From JANNRA01 sp031401035 (GTDB taxonomy: Bacteria; Desulfobacterota; Binatia; HRBIN30; CADEER01), in assembly GCA_031401035.1 (NCBI GenBank), contig JANNRA010000065.1:19533-83532 (forward strand): 64,000 nucleotides of DNA, in the 5' to 3' direction. The notes below the pieces were generated by a model that was given only the letters and a program-made list of their open reading frames with translations, was not told the origin of the DNA and did not search any database. This document shows positions 1-11,231 of the stretch, piece after piece (position 1 is the first letter of the stretch; each line of letters opens with the position of its first letter). The translations under genes and the position numbers were made by a program.

Positions 1-285
1 CGGCGGGTGGCGCCCTTGATCTACGTCCGCGACGGCGAGCGGGTCGTGGTCGTCGCCTCCAAGGGCGGTATGGACCACCATCCGCAGTGGTACAGGAACC
101 TGGTTGCCAACCCCGACGTCGAGGTGCAGATCGGCGCCGCGGTACGGTCGATGCGAGCCCGCACCGCCAGTCGCGAGGAGAAGGCGGCGCTGTGGCCGCA
201 GGCGGTGGCGGTGTATCGCGACTATGACGACTATCAGGCGCGCACGGCGCGGGACATTCCCGTCGTCGTCCTCGAGCCGCGCTGA
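1..285 (+). CDS. F420/deazaflavin-dependent nitroreductase family protein, 5' truncated by window edge
   Basis: The reading frame is open from the first base, so the N-terminus lies upstream of the window. The visible 94 residues contain the segment GGMDHHPQWYRNLVANPDVEV, a recognisable core of the deazaflavin (F420)-dependent nitroreductase family (DUF385/Ddn type), in which HPxWYxNLxANPxV is the signature. These are small beta-barrel flavin/F420-binding proteins of about 130-150 residues that reduce or bind a range of substrates; the substrate cannot be told from sequence. A GTG at 7 is in frame, but it would cut off the front of the barrel, so I treat the gene as partial. It ends 16 bases before the GH1 gene start and may be cotranscribed with it. 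Confidence 0.8.
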   Translation, partial: RRVAPLIYVRDGERVVVVASKGGMDHHPQWYRNLVANPDVEVQIGAAVRSMRARTASREEKAALWPQAVAVYRDYDDYQARTARDIPVVVLEPR

Positions 286-301
286 GCGACCAGGGGGGCG
301 G

Positions 302-1543
302 ATGACATTCCAATTTCCGGATGGCTTCACCTGGGGCACGGCGACCGCCGCGCACCAGATCGAGGGCAACAACGTCAACAGCGACTTCTGGCTGATGGAG
401 CACACGCCGGGGACGCTCTTCGCCGAGCCCTCCGGCGACGCCTGCGATTCGTTTCACCGCTATCCGGACGACATCCGGCTGGTGCGCGATCTCGGCTTCC
501 AGGCCTACCGTTTCTCGATCGAGTGGGCGCGCATCGAACCCGAGGAGGGTCGGTTCTCACTCGCCGCGCTCGATCATTACCGGCGCATGCTCGCCTGCTG
601 CCTGGAGCACGGCGTGCGGCCGTGCGTGACATTTCACCACTTCACCTCGCCGCGCTGGTTCACCGCCGACGGCGGCTGGGAGGTGGTGGCCAACGTCGAT
701 CGCTTCCTGCGCTACTGCGAGCGCGCGGTGCGCCATCTCGGCGATCTGATCGACACCGCCTACACCATCAACGAGGCCAACCTGTTGGCGACGTTGTCCG
801 TATCGGGCGTGCTCCCGAAGGATGGATTCAAATCCCGGGCGCCGTTCGTCGCCGAGGCGGCGCGCCGGGCGGGCTCGACGCTGGAGGGTTTCGGGCCGTT
901 CTTCCTCGGTCACCCGATGAAGATCGCCGAGACCATGTTGGCGGCGCATGTGCGCTCGCGCGAGGTCCTCAAGGCCGGGCCGGGCCGCTTCCCGGTCGGC
1001 ATCACGCTGGCGATGCAGGACTACCAGGCGCTGCCCGGCGGCGAGGCGCAGCGTGATGCGGCGCGGCGCGCGAGCTGGGATCCGTTCCTCGAGGCGGCGC
1101 GCCAGGACGATCTGCTCGGCGTGCAGACCTACAGCCGGGTGCGCTTCGATGCCGCCGGCCCGGTCGGCCCGGAACCCGGCGTGCCGGTGCTGATCATGGG
1201 CTACGAGTTCTGGCCGGAGGCGCTCGAAGCGACCATTCGCTATGCCGCCGACAAGGCCGGCGTGCCGATCTACGTCACCGAGAACGGCATCGGCACCACC
1301 GACGACGCGCAGCGCCAGGCCTACGTGCAGCGCGCCCTGGCCGGCGTGTCGCGCTGCCTGCGCGATGGCCTCGACGTGCGCGGCTACTTCTACTGGTCGC
1401 TGATGGACAACTTCGAGTGGCTGTTCGGCTACGCGCCGCAGTTCGGCATCGTCGCCGTCGACCGCGCCACGCAGCGGCGCAGCCCCAAGGCGAGCGCCGC
1501 CTGGCTCGGCGCCATCGCCCGCGCCAACGCCGCCGACCTGTAG
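302..1543 (+). CDS. GH1-family beta-glycosidase
   Basis: A 413-residue protein starting at the ATG after a GGGGGGCGG stretch; the open frame extends upstream, but only this start gives the family N-terminus (FPDGFTWGTATAAHQIEG). Glycoside hydrolase family 1 enzymes are retaining (beta/alpha)8-barrel beta-glycosidases. The acid/base Glu is E158 in TINEAN (usually T-F/L-N-E-P) and the nucleophile is E327 in YVTENG. The substrate-binding region near the N-terminus (AAHQIEG) and the C-terminal WSLMDNFEW segment are intact. No signal peptide is seen, so the enzyme is probably cytoplasmic. The NEA instead of NEP motif and the length (413 rather than about 450) are mild departures. The natural substrate is unknown; beta-glucosides are the usual guess. 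Confidence 0.92.
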   Translation: MTFQFPDGFTWGTATAAHQIEGNNVNSDFWLMEHTPGTLFAEPSGDACDSFHRYPDDIRLVRDLGFQAYRFSIEWARIEPEEGRFSLAALDHYRRMLACCLEHGVRPCVTFHHFTSPRWFTADGGWEVVANVDRFLRYCERAVRHLGDLIDTAYTINEANLLATLSVSGVLPKDGFKSRAPFVAEAARRAGSTLEGFGPFFLGHPMKIAETMLAAHVRSREVLKAGPGRFPVGITLAMQDYQALPGGEAQRDAARRASWDPFLEAARQDDLLGVQTYSRVRFDAAGPVGPEPGVPVLIMGYEFWPEALEATIRYAADKAGVPIYVTENGIGTTDDAQRQAYVQRALAGVSRCLRDGLDVRGYFYWSLMDNFEWLFGYAPQFGIVAVDRATQRRSPKASAAWLGAIARANAADL

Positions 1544-1573
1544 CCACGTCCCACCGAGACGCGGCTACGCTGG

Positions 1574-1607
1574 GACGCAAGGGCGCCGCTCCGTCGGCGC
1601 CTGTTGC
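1574..1607. repeat. Fragment of dispersed GGCGCCG...CGGCGCCTGTTGCA repeat
   Basis: Between the convergent GH1 and thiolase genes (1544-1675, no gene seen) lies GGGCGCCGCTCCGTCGGCGCC followed by TGTTGCA. Nearly the same string forms the left arm of the perfect inverted repeat at 41671-41753, including the TGTTGCA tail, so this looks like one arm of the same intergenic element. GGCGCC palindromes flank CTCCGT, allowing a small hairpin that could also serve as a weak terminator between the two convergent genes. Confidence 0.5.
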
Positions 1608-1675
1608 AAAGGGGATGTGCGAAGCAGGATTGCGCTGGGATGCGGCGCCGCAGCGGCCGCCGCACCCCCCGCGGA

Positions 1676-2866
1676 TCAGTCGAGGCGCTCGATGACGGTG
1701 GCGTTGGCCATGCCGCCGCCCTCGCACATCGTCTGCAGGCCGTAGCGGCCGCCGCTCCGCTCGAGGGTGTTGAGCAGCGTCGTCATCAGGCGCGCGCCGC
1801 TGCAGCCCAGGGGATGGCCGAGGGCGATGGCGCCGCCGTTCTGGTTGACCTTGCTCATGTCCGGCTTGAGCTCCTTGGCCCAGGCGAGGACGACCGGAGC
1901 GAAGGCCTCGTTGACCTCGAAGGCATCGAAGTCCTTGATGCCGAGCTTGGCCCGTCCGAGCACCTGCTGGGTGGCAGGGATGACCGCCGACAGCATGATC
2001 ACCGGGTCGCAGCCGCCGAGTCCGAAGGCATGGAAGCGGGCGCGCGGGCGCAGGCCGAGGGCCTTGGCCTTGTCGCGCGACATCACCATCACCGCCGACG
2101 CGCCGTCGGTGATCTGACTCGAGTTGCCGGCGGTGATGACCCCGTCGGGCTTGAAGGCCGGCTTCAGCGAGCCGAGGCGCTCCAGCGAGGCGTCGGCGCG
2201 GATGCCCTCGTCGTTCTTGATGGTTTCTTTCTTCCCGTCCGCATGGGTGATCTCGATGCCGAAGATCTCGTTGTCGAACCACCCCTGCCGCGCCGCGTTG
2301 GCCGCCTTCTGATGCGAGGCGAGCGAGAACTCGTCGAGGTCGGTGCGCGACAGCTGCCAGCGCTCGGCGATGATCTCGGCCGAGATGCCCTGGTTGCACA
2401 GGCCGCCGACGCCGTAGAGGTTCTCCTCCACGTAGCGGTCGATCATGCGCGAGCCGAACGGCATGCCGCCGACGGCGGCGCTGGTGCCCATCGGGACGCG
2501 GCTCATCGACTCGACGCCGGCGGCGATGACGACGTCGTAGGCGCCGGCCATGACGCCCTGGGCGGCGAAGTGCAGCGCCTGCTGGCTCGAGCCACACTGG
2601 CGGTCGACGCTGGTGCCGACGACTGACACCGGAAAGCCGGCGGCGAGGGCGGCGTTGCGGGCGATGTTCAGGCCCTGCTCGCCGACCTGGCCGACGCAGC
2701 CCATGATCACGTCCTCGACCAGCGCCGGGTCGATGCCTGTGCGGCCGACCAGCGCCTTGAGCGCCTCGGAGGCGAGGTCGGTTGCATGCCACCCACTCAG
2801 GGCTCCGTTCTGCTTGCCGCGCCCGAGCGGGGTGCGGACGGCATCGACGATGACGGCTTCACGCAT
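1676..2866 (-). CDS. Thiolase family protein (acetyl-CoA C-acetyltransferase)
   Basis: A 396-residue protein of the normal length for degradative or biosynthetic thiolases. It condenses two acetyl-CoA molecules or cleaves 3-ketoacyl-CoA. The acyl-accepting nucleophile is C91 in SVDRQCGSSQQAL. The C-terminal part has NEAFAPV, the catalytic-His segment GGAIALGHPLGCSGAR and the second catalytic Cys in CEGGGMANA; the last motif is C-x-G-G-G-M-A where G at the end is more usual. The start ATG is preceded by AAGGAGACTGTGAATC, giving a GGAG ribosome site about 8 bases away. The gene is convergent with GH1 and has about 120 bp of non-coding sequence upstream. Beta-oxidation is the likely context because an acyl-CoA dehydrogenase also lies in the window; whether the enzyme is FadA-like or a true acetoacetyl-CoA thiolase cannot be decided from sequence alone. 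Confidence 0.93.
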   Translation of the reverse strand: MREAVIVDAVRTPLGRGKQNGALSGWHATDLASEALKALVGRTGIDPALVEDVIMGCVGQVGEQGLNIARNAALAAGFPVSVVGTSVDRQCGSSQQALHFAAQGVMAGAYDVVIAAGVESMSRVPMGTSAAVGGMPFGSRMIDRYVEENLYGVGGLCNQGISAEIIAERWQLSRTDLDEFSLASHQKAANAARQGWFDNEIFGIEITHADGKKETIKNDEGIRADASLERLGSLKPAFKPDGVITAGNSSQITDGASAVMVMSRDKAKALGLRPRARFHAFGLGGCDPVIMLSAVIPATQQVLGRAKLGIKDFDAFEVNEAFAPVVLAWAKELKPDMSKVNQNGGAIALGHPLGCSGARLMTTLLNTLERSGGRYGLQTMCEGGGMANATVIERLD

Positions 2867-2987
2867 GATTCACAGTCTCCTTGGGATGGAATGGGATAGA
2901 TGGTGACGAAACCACAGATTCACGGTTATGGCCACACGGGCCCCGGCTGCCCCGCCGCCGCCCGCCAGGGGGGTGGACGGGACGAGA

Positions 2988-3743
2988 TCATGTCGCCGCG
3001 GCGGCGCGCTGGCGCGCCAGCGCGGCGTGGATCTCGGCTTCGACACGCTCCAACAGCGCCTCGTGGTCCTCAGTCGGGTGACGGGCAATGGGGGCGCCGA
3101 TCCAGACGCGCACCGTGGTGCCGAAGGGGACCGGCAGCATGTTGTGGCGCAGCAGCCGCCACGACTGGTCGATGCACATCGGCACCACCGGGGTCTCTGC
3201 TGCGGCCTCGAGCAGGGCCAGCGAGCCGCGGCGTTTGAACGGCCCCAATTCGCCGTGGCGCGCTCGCGTTCCCTCGGGGAAGATGACCGCCGCGACGCCG
3301 CGCTCGCGCACGGACGCGGCAAGCTGGCGGATGGCGTCGACGGCCTGATCCGGGTCGCCGCGGTCGATCAGGGCGTTGCCGCCCCGCCGCAGGTTGTAGG
3401 AGATGCTGGGAATCCAGCGCGCCAGAGACCGCTTCGACACGTACTTGGGGAAATTGGTGTACAGCAAGGCGCCGAAAATCGGGATGTCGAAGATGCTCTG
3501 GTGGTTGGCGATCACCAGGTAGGGGCTGCGCGGCCGCACCGCCGGCGAGCGCTCGACGACGACGCGGGTGCCGCAGATGGCGAGGGCGCGCAGCAGCATC
3601 CACTGCAGGGCGCCGACGACGTATTCCTGCGGCCGTTGTCCGAACAGCCGCGCCAGGCGCTGGGCGGGATCGAACACCACCAGCAGGGTGCCGAAGGCGA
3701 GCAGGAAGGGGACGGTGAAGAGCCAATCACGGAGCGCGCGCAC
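2988..3743 (-). CDS. 1-acyl-sn-glycerol-3-phosphate acyltransferase (PlsC family)
   Basis: A 251-residue membrane-associated acyltransferase that adds the second acyl chain in phosphatidic-acid synthesis. The open frame continues far upstream as the antisense of the polyphosphate kinase gene, so I placed the start at the GTG (V-R-A-L-R-D-W-L) just before the hydrophobic N-terminal segment WLFTVPFLLAFGTLLVVF. The PlsC motifs are present: I, NHQSIFD (H-x4-D catalytic dyad); II, around KRSLARWIPSI; III, FPEGTRA; IV, VVPMCI. The gene is divergent from ppk with about 110 bp between them. It may act in lysophospholipid re-acylation rather than bulk synthesis. Confidence 0.9.
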   Translation of the reverse strand: MRALRDWLFTVPFLLAFGTLLVVFDPAQRLARLFGQRPQEYVVGALQWMLLRALAICGTRVVVERSPAVRPRSPYLVIANHQSIFDIPIFGALLYTNFPKYVSKRSLARWIPSISYNLRRGGNALIDRGDPDQAVDAIRQLAASVRERGVAAVIFPEGTRARHGELGPFKRRGSLALLEAAAETPVVPMCIDQSWRLLRHNMLPVPFGTTVRVWIGAPIARHPTEDHEALLERVEAEIHAALARQRAAAAT

Positions 3744-3854
3744 GGCCGCGGACGCTAGCGAGCCCGGGGCCGTGAATCCAGCCCCGGCCCGGCCCCGGAA
3801 GGGCGGTTGCGCGCGCCGCGCGCGCAGGTCAGACTGCCTCGCTGGAGGTGCACC

Positions 3855-6055
<2,201 letters not shown>

Positions 6056-6059
<4 letters not shown>

Positions 6060-7324
6060 GGACGCGCCGCGTCGGCGGCGGTGAGGGTGGTCAGATCGAG
6101 GCGGGTGACCTGCACCTGCAACGGCTGGTGCACCATCGCCAGCGCCTCGGCTTCGGCGCCGGGTTGATAGCCGTGCGGGACGATCGCCATCAGTTGGCGG
6201 ATCTCGTAGGTGCCGTGTCGCTGCAGGCCGGTCATGTGCAGCAGACTCCAGCCGGCGGCGTCGGCGCGGGTCACCGTGCCGCGCGCGATGCCCCAGGTGC
6301 GCCAGACGGGTGGGATGGCGATCACCTGCAGGATCGAGCCGGCGGCGCCGCTGACCGCCCACCAGTCGTGGTCGACCTCCGCCTGCGCGGTGGCGGCGTC
6401 TTCAGGGAGCTCCAGGCCGGCGGGGTTGGCGCCGTCCCAATAGCGCAACGGCAGCGCGTCGGGGGCGAAGACGGCGACGTTCTCGAAGCGGAAGGCGCGC
6501 AGTGTCCGCAGCACCAGCCAAGGGATGGCGAAGCTCGACGGCGTGTCGAAGGCACCGGCGTAGTGGTACGTCTGCACGATGCCGTTGGGGAGGTCGGGGA
6601 AGAAGCGGCCGAGGTCGACGGACAGATGCACCTGGCGGATGGCGCGGACTGGGCCGTTGCGGACGCCTTCGACGCGCACGATGGTGCTCTGCTCGTCGAA
6701 GCGCAGGTGCAGGTCGGCGAGGAGGATCCGCAGCGTCGGTTCGCCGACCATGCGCGTCTGGCGCAACAGGCTGGCGCCGCTGCCGCCCGCCGCCGGGGTG
6801 ACGCGCAGGGCGGTGAAGATGTTGCGGCCGGGGGCGTAGTCGACCTCGTAGAGCGCCGAGCGCGCGTGCAGGCCGTCCGCGTCGAGCACCGCATACGGCG
6901 CCGTGGCGGCGCGCGGCGGCGGCGCGGCGAAGTGCAGCAGGTAGGCCCAGCTGCGGCCACCGTCGCGCGGATCGGTGAGCGCCAGCTCGAGGCCCGTGGC
7001 GGCGCCCGGCGGCCATGGCGCACCGCTGGCGCGCGCCCCGGCGTCGGCGGCCATGAAGACGAGGTCGTCATTGGCATCGAGCGCGAAGGCGTCGGTGGCG
7101 AGCTCGACGGTGTCGTCGGCATCGCGGGCGTCGAACTGGTAGGGGATCGGCCGCAGCGTGCCTTCGTGGATCGCGTACAGACGCAGGTGGTCGGTGTGCC
7201 GGTCGGGCAGGGCGGCGAGGGCGGCGCCGCGCACGATCACCGGGTCGAGGCGCCTGGCGGTGGCGGGAGTCGCGGCGCTGAGCGCGGCGGCGGCCAGGGT
7301 GGCGAGCGCGAGGCGGAACGACAC
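6056..7324 (-). CDS. Secreted protein of unknown function, paired with a DUF3108 protein
   Basis: A 422-residue protein with an N-terminal signal peptide (FRLALATLAAAALSAATPATA). The start is the GTG two bases after the TGA of the DUF3108 gene upstream, so the two are translationally linked. The mature part is rich in beta-strand-like segments (LRLYAIHEGTLRPIPYQFDARD, DDLVFMAADAGARA, SWAYLLHFAAPPP). It has an aromatic-rich region around AEVDHDWWAVSG. I cannot assign a named family. The pairing with DUF3108, a periplasmic or outer-membrane-associated beta-rich family, points to an envelope role. The stop codon shares CTAG with ppk1. The frame continues upstream antisense to nothing recognisable, supporting the later start. 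Confidence 0.75.
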
Positions 7325-7326
7325 GG

Positions 7327-8076
7327 TCAGGGCAGCGCGCGCACGGCGGTGAGGTCGAAGCCGAGCGTGCCGCGCGGTGCCGTGAGCTGCATGTGCACCG
7401 GCACCGGTCGCAATCCCGGCAGCGGCGCTGCGATCCAGATGTCGACCTGCGCCGGGCGCTCGTCCTCGCGCCCGGTGGCGCGCCAGAATCCGGCATAGGG
7501 CAGAATGCGCGCGCGGCAATGGCGGGCCGAGCCCTGGTAGATTCCCGCCCGCCCGTCGGGCAGCGGTGCCTCACCCTGATCCTGCAGCGTCAGGTCGTAG
7601 CGGCGCCGCCCATCGAAGATGCGCAGCGTGCCGCGGCAGCCGGATTCGATGGCGGCGAGGCTGGCGGTGAGCGGGTCGATGGTGTCCTGTTGCGCGGCCA
7701 GCGGCACTGGTTCGCGGTGGTCCGCCTCCGGCGGCGGGGCGACGCGGGCCTGCACGGCGGTCTCGTCGTAGTCGATCTCCACCTGCCGACGAGCGCCGCG
7801 GTACTCGCCGTGCGAGCGGTGCGCGCGCGGGCGCAGGTCGCCGGCGGCGCGGCCGCCGTGCGTCGTGGCGCCGGAGGTCCAGGGAAAGAGCACGCCGGCG
7901 AGGCCGACGGTGCGCATCTCGGAAGAGGTCTCGTAGCCGGCGTCGTCGAGGCGCGCCGTGGTGCGCATCTCGAGAATGGTCAGGGGGCCGAAGCGCACCT
8001 GGTAATCCAGCGCGACCCCGTCGGCGTGCAGCGGCGCCGGCAGGAGGAGCAGGGCGAGGATCGCGACACGGAACAC
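7327..8076 (-). CDS. DUF3108 domain-containing protein, exported
   Basis: A 249-residue protein beginning with a signal peptide (MFRVAILALLLLPAPLHA). The mature sequence GVALDYQVRFGPLTILEMRTTARLDDAGYE is typical of DUF3108, where a beta-barrel-like sheet starts with Y-x-V/A-x-x-G/L. The C-terminal half has RRYDLTLQDQGEA and a closing beta-rich stretch ending DLTAVRALP, also seen in that family. Function is not established for DUF3108. The gene is immediately upstream of the secreted 422-residue protein, separated by two bases, forming a two-gene unit. Confidence 0.82.
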   Translation of the reverse strand: MFRVAILALLLLPAPLHADGVALDYQVRFGPLTILEMRTTARLDDAGYETSSEMRTVGLAGVLFPWTSGATTHGGRAAGDLRPRAHRSHGEYRGARRQVEIDYDETAVQARVAPPPEADHREPVPLAAQQDTIDPLTASLAAIESGCRGTLRIFDGRRRYDLTLQDQGEAPLPDGRAGIYQGSARHCRARILPYAGFWRATGREDERPAQVDIWIAAPLPGLRPVPVHMQLTAPRGTLGFDLTAVRALP

Positions 8077-8134
8077 ACGCTGATCCTGGCCGGGCGCGGT
8101 GCGTCGTGCAAGGCCCGCCCGTCGCGCCGCCGCC

Positions 8135-9160
8135 TCACGCGAAGAGTCGCTCGCAGCCCGTGCCGTCGAGGACGGCGTCGACCACGCGGCGATCGGCGTC
8201 GCCGAGCGCGGCGCGGCCCTGGCGTAGCCACTGCAGGCACTTGCCCTGATAGGGGAAGGGCTGCTGGCGCCACGGGCGGCCGTCGATCTCGCACTCGACG
8301 TGCGCGGCGCCGGCGGCGAGCGCGGCTGCGTTGGCGAGCAGAAAGGGGGCGTAGACGCGTCCCACCTCGCCGAGGAGCCCGCGCAGCGTTGCCGGCAGGG
8401 CGTCGCGGTCGGACCACTCAGCGTCCTGCGGTTCGAGGCCGGAGAGATCCTCGACGACGTCGACCCAGGCGACGACGCGGGGCGCCGCCTGCGCCGCGAT
8501 CGCCGCCGGCGTCGGGTCGAAGCCGACCAGCTGCGTCAGCTGGCCGAAGAGCGCGAAGTCGGCGCTCGCCGGCCGGCCGCCGAAGAGGAAGCGCGAGGCC
8601 GTCAGGTGCGCGTCGAGCCGCTGCAGCAGGCGTCGGTAGCTGTCCTCGATGACCACGGCGGTGGTCTCGTTCGAGCCGACCACGCGCAGGCGCTCGATCT
8701 GGCGCGCCGCGAAGTACTCGCCGAAAGCCAGCGCCTGCGCCTCGGGCAGATCGGTGCGCGACCAGCGCGGCAGGATGGCGGCGGCATGGGCGATGTCGGG
8801 CGCGAAGGCCCAGCGGTAGTGGAACATCGCCTTGGTCAGCCACTCGTCGGCGTAGTCCTCGAGCAGCGCATCGAGATAGGCGAGGGCCGGGTCGGGGGGA
8901 ACCGCCGCGCGACCGGCGACCAGGCCCTCGAGGCGCCGGATCAGCGGGGTCGAATCGACCGCCGCCTCGAGGACGCCGTCGGCGCCGCGCAGGATCAGCT
9001 GCGGCATCAGCGCGACGCGCGGTTCCGGCAGGCCGCGGCTCTCGGGCGTGCCGTAGACCACCCAGGCATGCGGGATGCGCCGGTAGCGCAGCACGGCGCG
9101 CAGCTTGCGACTGTATGGCGAGCCGGGCGCGCCGACGATGCGAAGCAACTCCTGCGACAT
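8135..9160 (-). CDS. Glutathione S-transferase family protein
   Basis: A 341-residue protein starting MSQELLRIVGAPGSPYSRKLRAVLRYRRIPHAW. The thioredoxin-like GST N-terminal domain has SPYSRKLRAVL in the active-site helix, followed by the cis-Pro segment LMPQLI. An all-alpha C-terminal domain carries FLFGGRPASADFALFGQLTQL, the typical GST-C motif with the buried Asp. It is longer than a standard 200-220-residue GST, with about 110 extra C-terminal residues ending in a segment with PYQGKCLQWL. The in-frame ATG at 9286 is rejected because the extra 42 residues are Arg/Gly-rich and non-conserved. The substrate is unknown; a detoxification or dehalogenation role is possible. Confidence 0.85.
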   Translation of the reverse strand: MSQELLRIVGAPGSPYSRKLRAVLRYRRIPHAWVVYGTPESRGLPEPRVALMPQLILRGADGVLEAAVDSTPLIRRLEGLVAGRAAVPPDPALAYLDALLEDYADEWLTKAMFHYRWAFAPDIAHAAAILPRWSRTDLPEAQALAFGEYFAARQIERLRVVGSNETTAVVIEDSYRRLLQRLDAHLTASRFLFGGRPASADFALFGQLTQLVGFDPTPAAIAAQAAPRVVAWVDVVEDLSGLEPQDAEWSDRDALPATLRGLLGEVGRVYAPFLLANAAALAAGAAHVECEIDGRPWRQQPFPYQGKCLQWLRQGRAALGDADRRVVDAVLDGTGCERLFA

Positions 9161-9303
9161 GCCTGCCCCCTCGCATCCGCGCCGCCGCGGCGCAAGGCGC
9201 GGCGGCGCCGCGCGGAACCCCGGGACGGCCCGTCCAGGTCCGCCCGTCCGGGAGGGTCGACTTACCCGTGCGCCGCATGCGAGCACTGGATGCCGGGGGC
9301 GAG

Positions 9304-11205
9304 ATGATGGCGATGCGAACTGTGTACCTGGCGACCGCGCTGCTGGCGCTCACCGCGAGCGCGGCCGCGGCGCAACTGCCGGCGCCGAAGGCTTTTGCGG
9401 CGCCGGCGCCGACCACTTGGGCGCCGCTCGGCTGCCGGTTGGCGCAGGCGGGCGCGCCGGCCCTGCCGCCGCGCAGCGGCTGGACCAATCTGCACGGCGA
9501 CGCGTCGAGCAGCGACGAGGTCGCGTCGGCGATTGGCCCGATGCTGCGCACCGACTGGACGGCCGAGGCGGCGACGTACAATCCCACCGGGCCGGTCTTC
9601 GACGGCGACGGCAACCTCTATTTCTCGCCCCTCGTCCCCTACGAAAACGTCGCCCTGGTTTCGCTCGACCGACGCGACGGTTCGCGGCGCTGGGCGATCG
9701 CCGGCAGCGGCGCGCCGGCCGGCGGCTCGGCGCCGATGGTGCTCGCCGACCCGGCCAATCCCGGTCAGGAGATCATCTACCTGGCATTGTATGATCGGGC
9801 CCTGGCCGCGCGTCCGGACGGCAGCGTCGTGTGGGACGTGCCGACCGGCCTGACGCTGTCCGGCAGTGCGCTCGACCGCCTCGTCCTCGGCTTCAATTAC
9901 GACGCCGTGCACGACGCCCTCGTCGCCCTCACCGGCGACGGGCAGATGGTCGCCCTCGACCGCCAGAGCGGCGCGCCGCTGCTGGCGACGCCGTTCGCGC
10001 TGCCTGGGGTGCGCTCGCCGGCCGTGCCGCCGACCATTCCGCCGGCGATCTCCGCCGCCGCCGACGTCGAGTTCCGCCAGTTCGTCAACGTCCCGTCCGG
10101 CAGCCTGCCGCTGTTCACCAGCGCACTGCTCGGCAACAACGTCGAGGTCGGCAACCACTTCTCCATCGACCCGCGCAGCGGCCGCATGTGGGTGGCGGCG
10201 ACGGCACCGGATGGCGAGGATGGCACGCTCGACAACGTCTCCTCGCTCGGCGCCCTGTACGGCCTCGGCCTGGTCGCCGGCACCAGCGGCTACGCAATCC
10301 AGGAGGTCTGCCATCGCTCGTTCGTCGGCGGCTCGGCCTCGACGCCAACCATCAGCGCCGACGGTTCGCGCATCTATGTCGGCGACAATTCGACGCTGCT
10401 GCTGGCCATCGATGCCAGCTGCACGCAGGTGTGGTCGGTCGACGTCGGAGCGCAGATCTTCGGCTCCGTGGCGTTGTCGTCGGACGGCGCCGAGATCTAC
10501 GCCTCGACCCAGCTCGGCATCACCAAGGTCGTCGATCTGGGGGTCAGTGGCTCGGTCGTCTGGAGCGCCAATCTCGACGTCTTCGACCTCGCCATGGGCC
10601 AGCAGAACCTGAACATGAATCTGGTCGGCATCGGCGCCAACGGCCTGGCCTTCCAGGCCGGCGCCGGGGTGATTCTCAACGGCGTGGCGCTGCCGAGCCT
10701 GGTCGGCACCGGCGTCCTCGACCGCCAGACCGGCGCCGTGCGCCATTTCACCGGCGGTGGCGAGGAAACGGTCGCCGTGATGAGCGCCGCGCAGGACGGG
10801 GCGCTGTACATCGGCAACTCGCCGCTGCGGCGCATTTACGCCCGTGTCCTCGGACTCTCGACCGCGCCGCTGGTCGGCGGCATCACCAAGTTCGCGGTGG
10901 CACGTGCGGACCTGTTGATGCGCGACGCCGCCTGTGCCGCCGCGGCGCGCGCGCGCAATGCCGCGGCGCAGTCCGCCTGCGTCGCCGGGGTCGCCGCGGA
11001 CGTGGTGCAGATCGGTGAGCTGATCGCCCAGGCCCGCGCCGCGGCGCCAGAGGCGATCGCCAGCGACGGCCTGCTGCCGACGCGCTGGGCCCGCCTCGAC
11101 AAGCGCCTGGCGCGCGCCGAGACCTTCCTCGCCGCCGGCGACAGCCGCTCGCTCAAACGCGCCGCCAGCCGCATCGGTCGGGTGTGCAGGAAGCTCAGCC
11201 GATAG
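9304..11205 (+). CDS. Secreted PQQ-like beta-propeller protein
   Basis: A 633-residue protein with a signal peptide (TVYLATALLALTASAAAAQ). Start codons at 9304, 9307 and 9313 are all in frame. The mature part is a repeated-blade propeller: LVSLDRRDGSRRWAIAG, ALAARPDGSVVWDVPTG, MVALDRQSGAPLLATP, LLAIDASCTQVWSVDVG, each with the A/L-x-D-x-x-x-G-x-x-x-W pattern of PQQ-like (PF13360-type) blades. No catalytic residues for a PQQ alcohol dehydrogenase are evident and no haem motif is present. The C-terminal 100 residues are Ala/Arg-rich and probably helical (RDAACAAAARARNAAAQ). It may be a surface or periplasmic scaffold protein. The gene is monocistronic and convergent with the PhyH gene. Confidence 0.8.
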   Translation: MMAMRTVYLATALLALTASAAAAQLPAPKAFAAPAPTTWAPLGCRLAQAGAPALPPRSGWTNLHGDASSSDEVASAIGPMLRTDWTAEAATYNPTGPVFDGDGNLYFSPLVPYENVALVSLDRRDGSRRWAIAGSGAPAGGSAPMVLADPANPGQEIIYLALYDRALAARPDGSVVWDVPTGLTLSGSALDRLVLGFNYDAVHDALVALTGDGQMVALDRQSGAPLLATPFALPGVRSPAVPPTIPPAISAAADVEFRQFVNVPSGSLPLFTSALLGNNVEVGNHFSIDPRSGRMWVAATAPDGEDGTLDNVSSLGALYGLGLVAGTSGYAIQEVCHRSFVGGSASTPTISADGSRIYVGDNSTLLLAIDASCTQVWSVDVGAQIFGSVALSSDGAEIYASTQLGITKVVDLGVSGSVVWSANLDVFDLAMGQQNLNMNLVGIGANGLAFQAGAGVILNGVALPSLVGTGVLDRQTGAVRHFTGGGEETVAVMSAAQDGALYIGNSPLRRIYARVLGLSTAPLVGGITKFAVARADLLMRDAACAAAARARNAAAQSACVAGVAADVVQIGELIAQARAAAPEAIASDGLLPTRWARLDKRLARAETFLAAGDSRSLKRAASRIGRVCRKLSR

Positions 11206-11231
11206 CGGTGGGCGCCGCGCCCTCCGCAGAA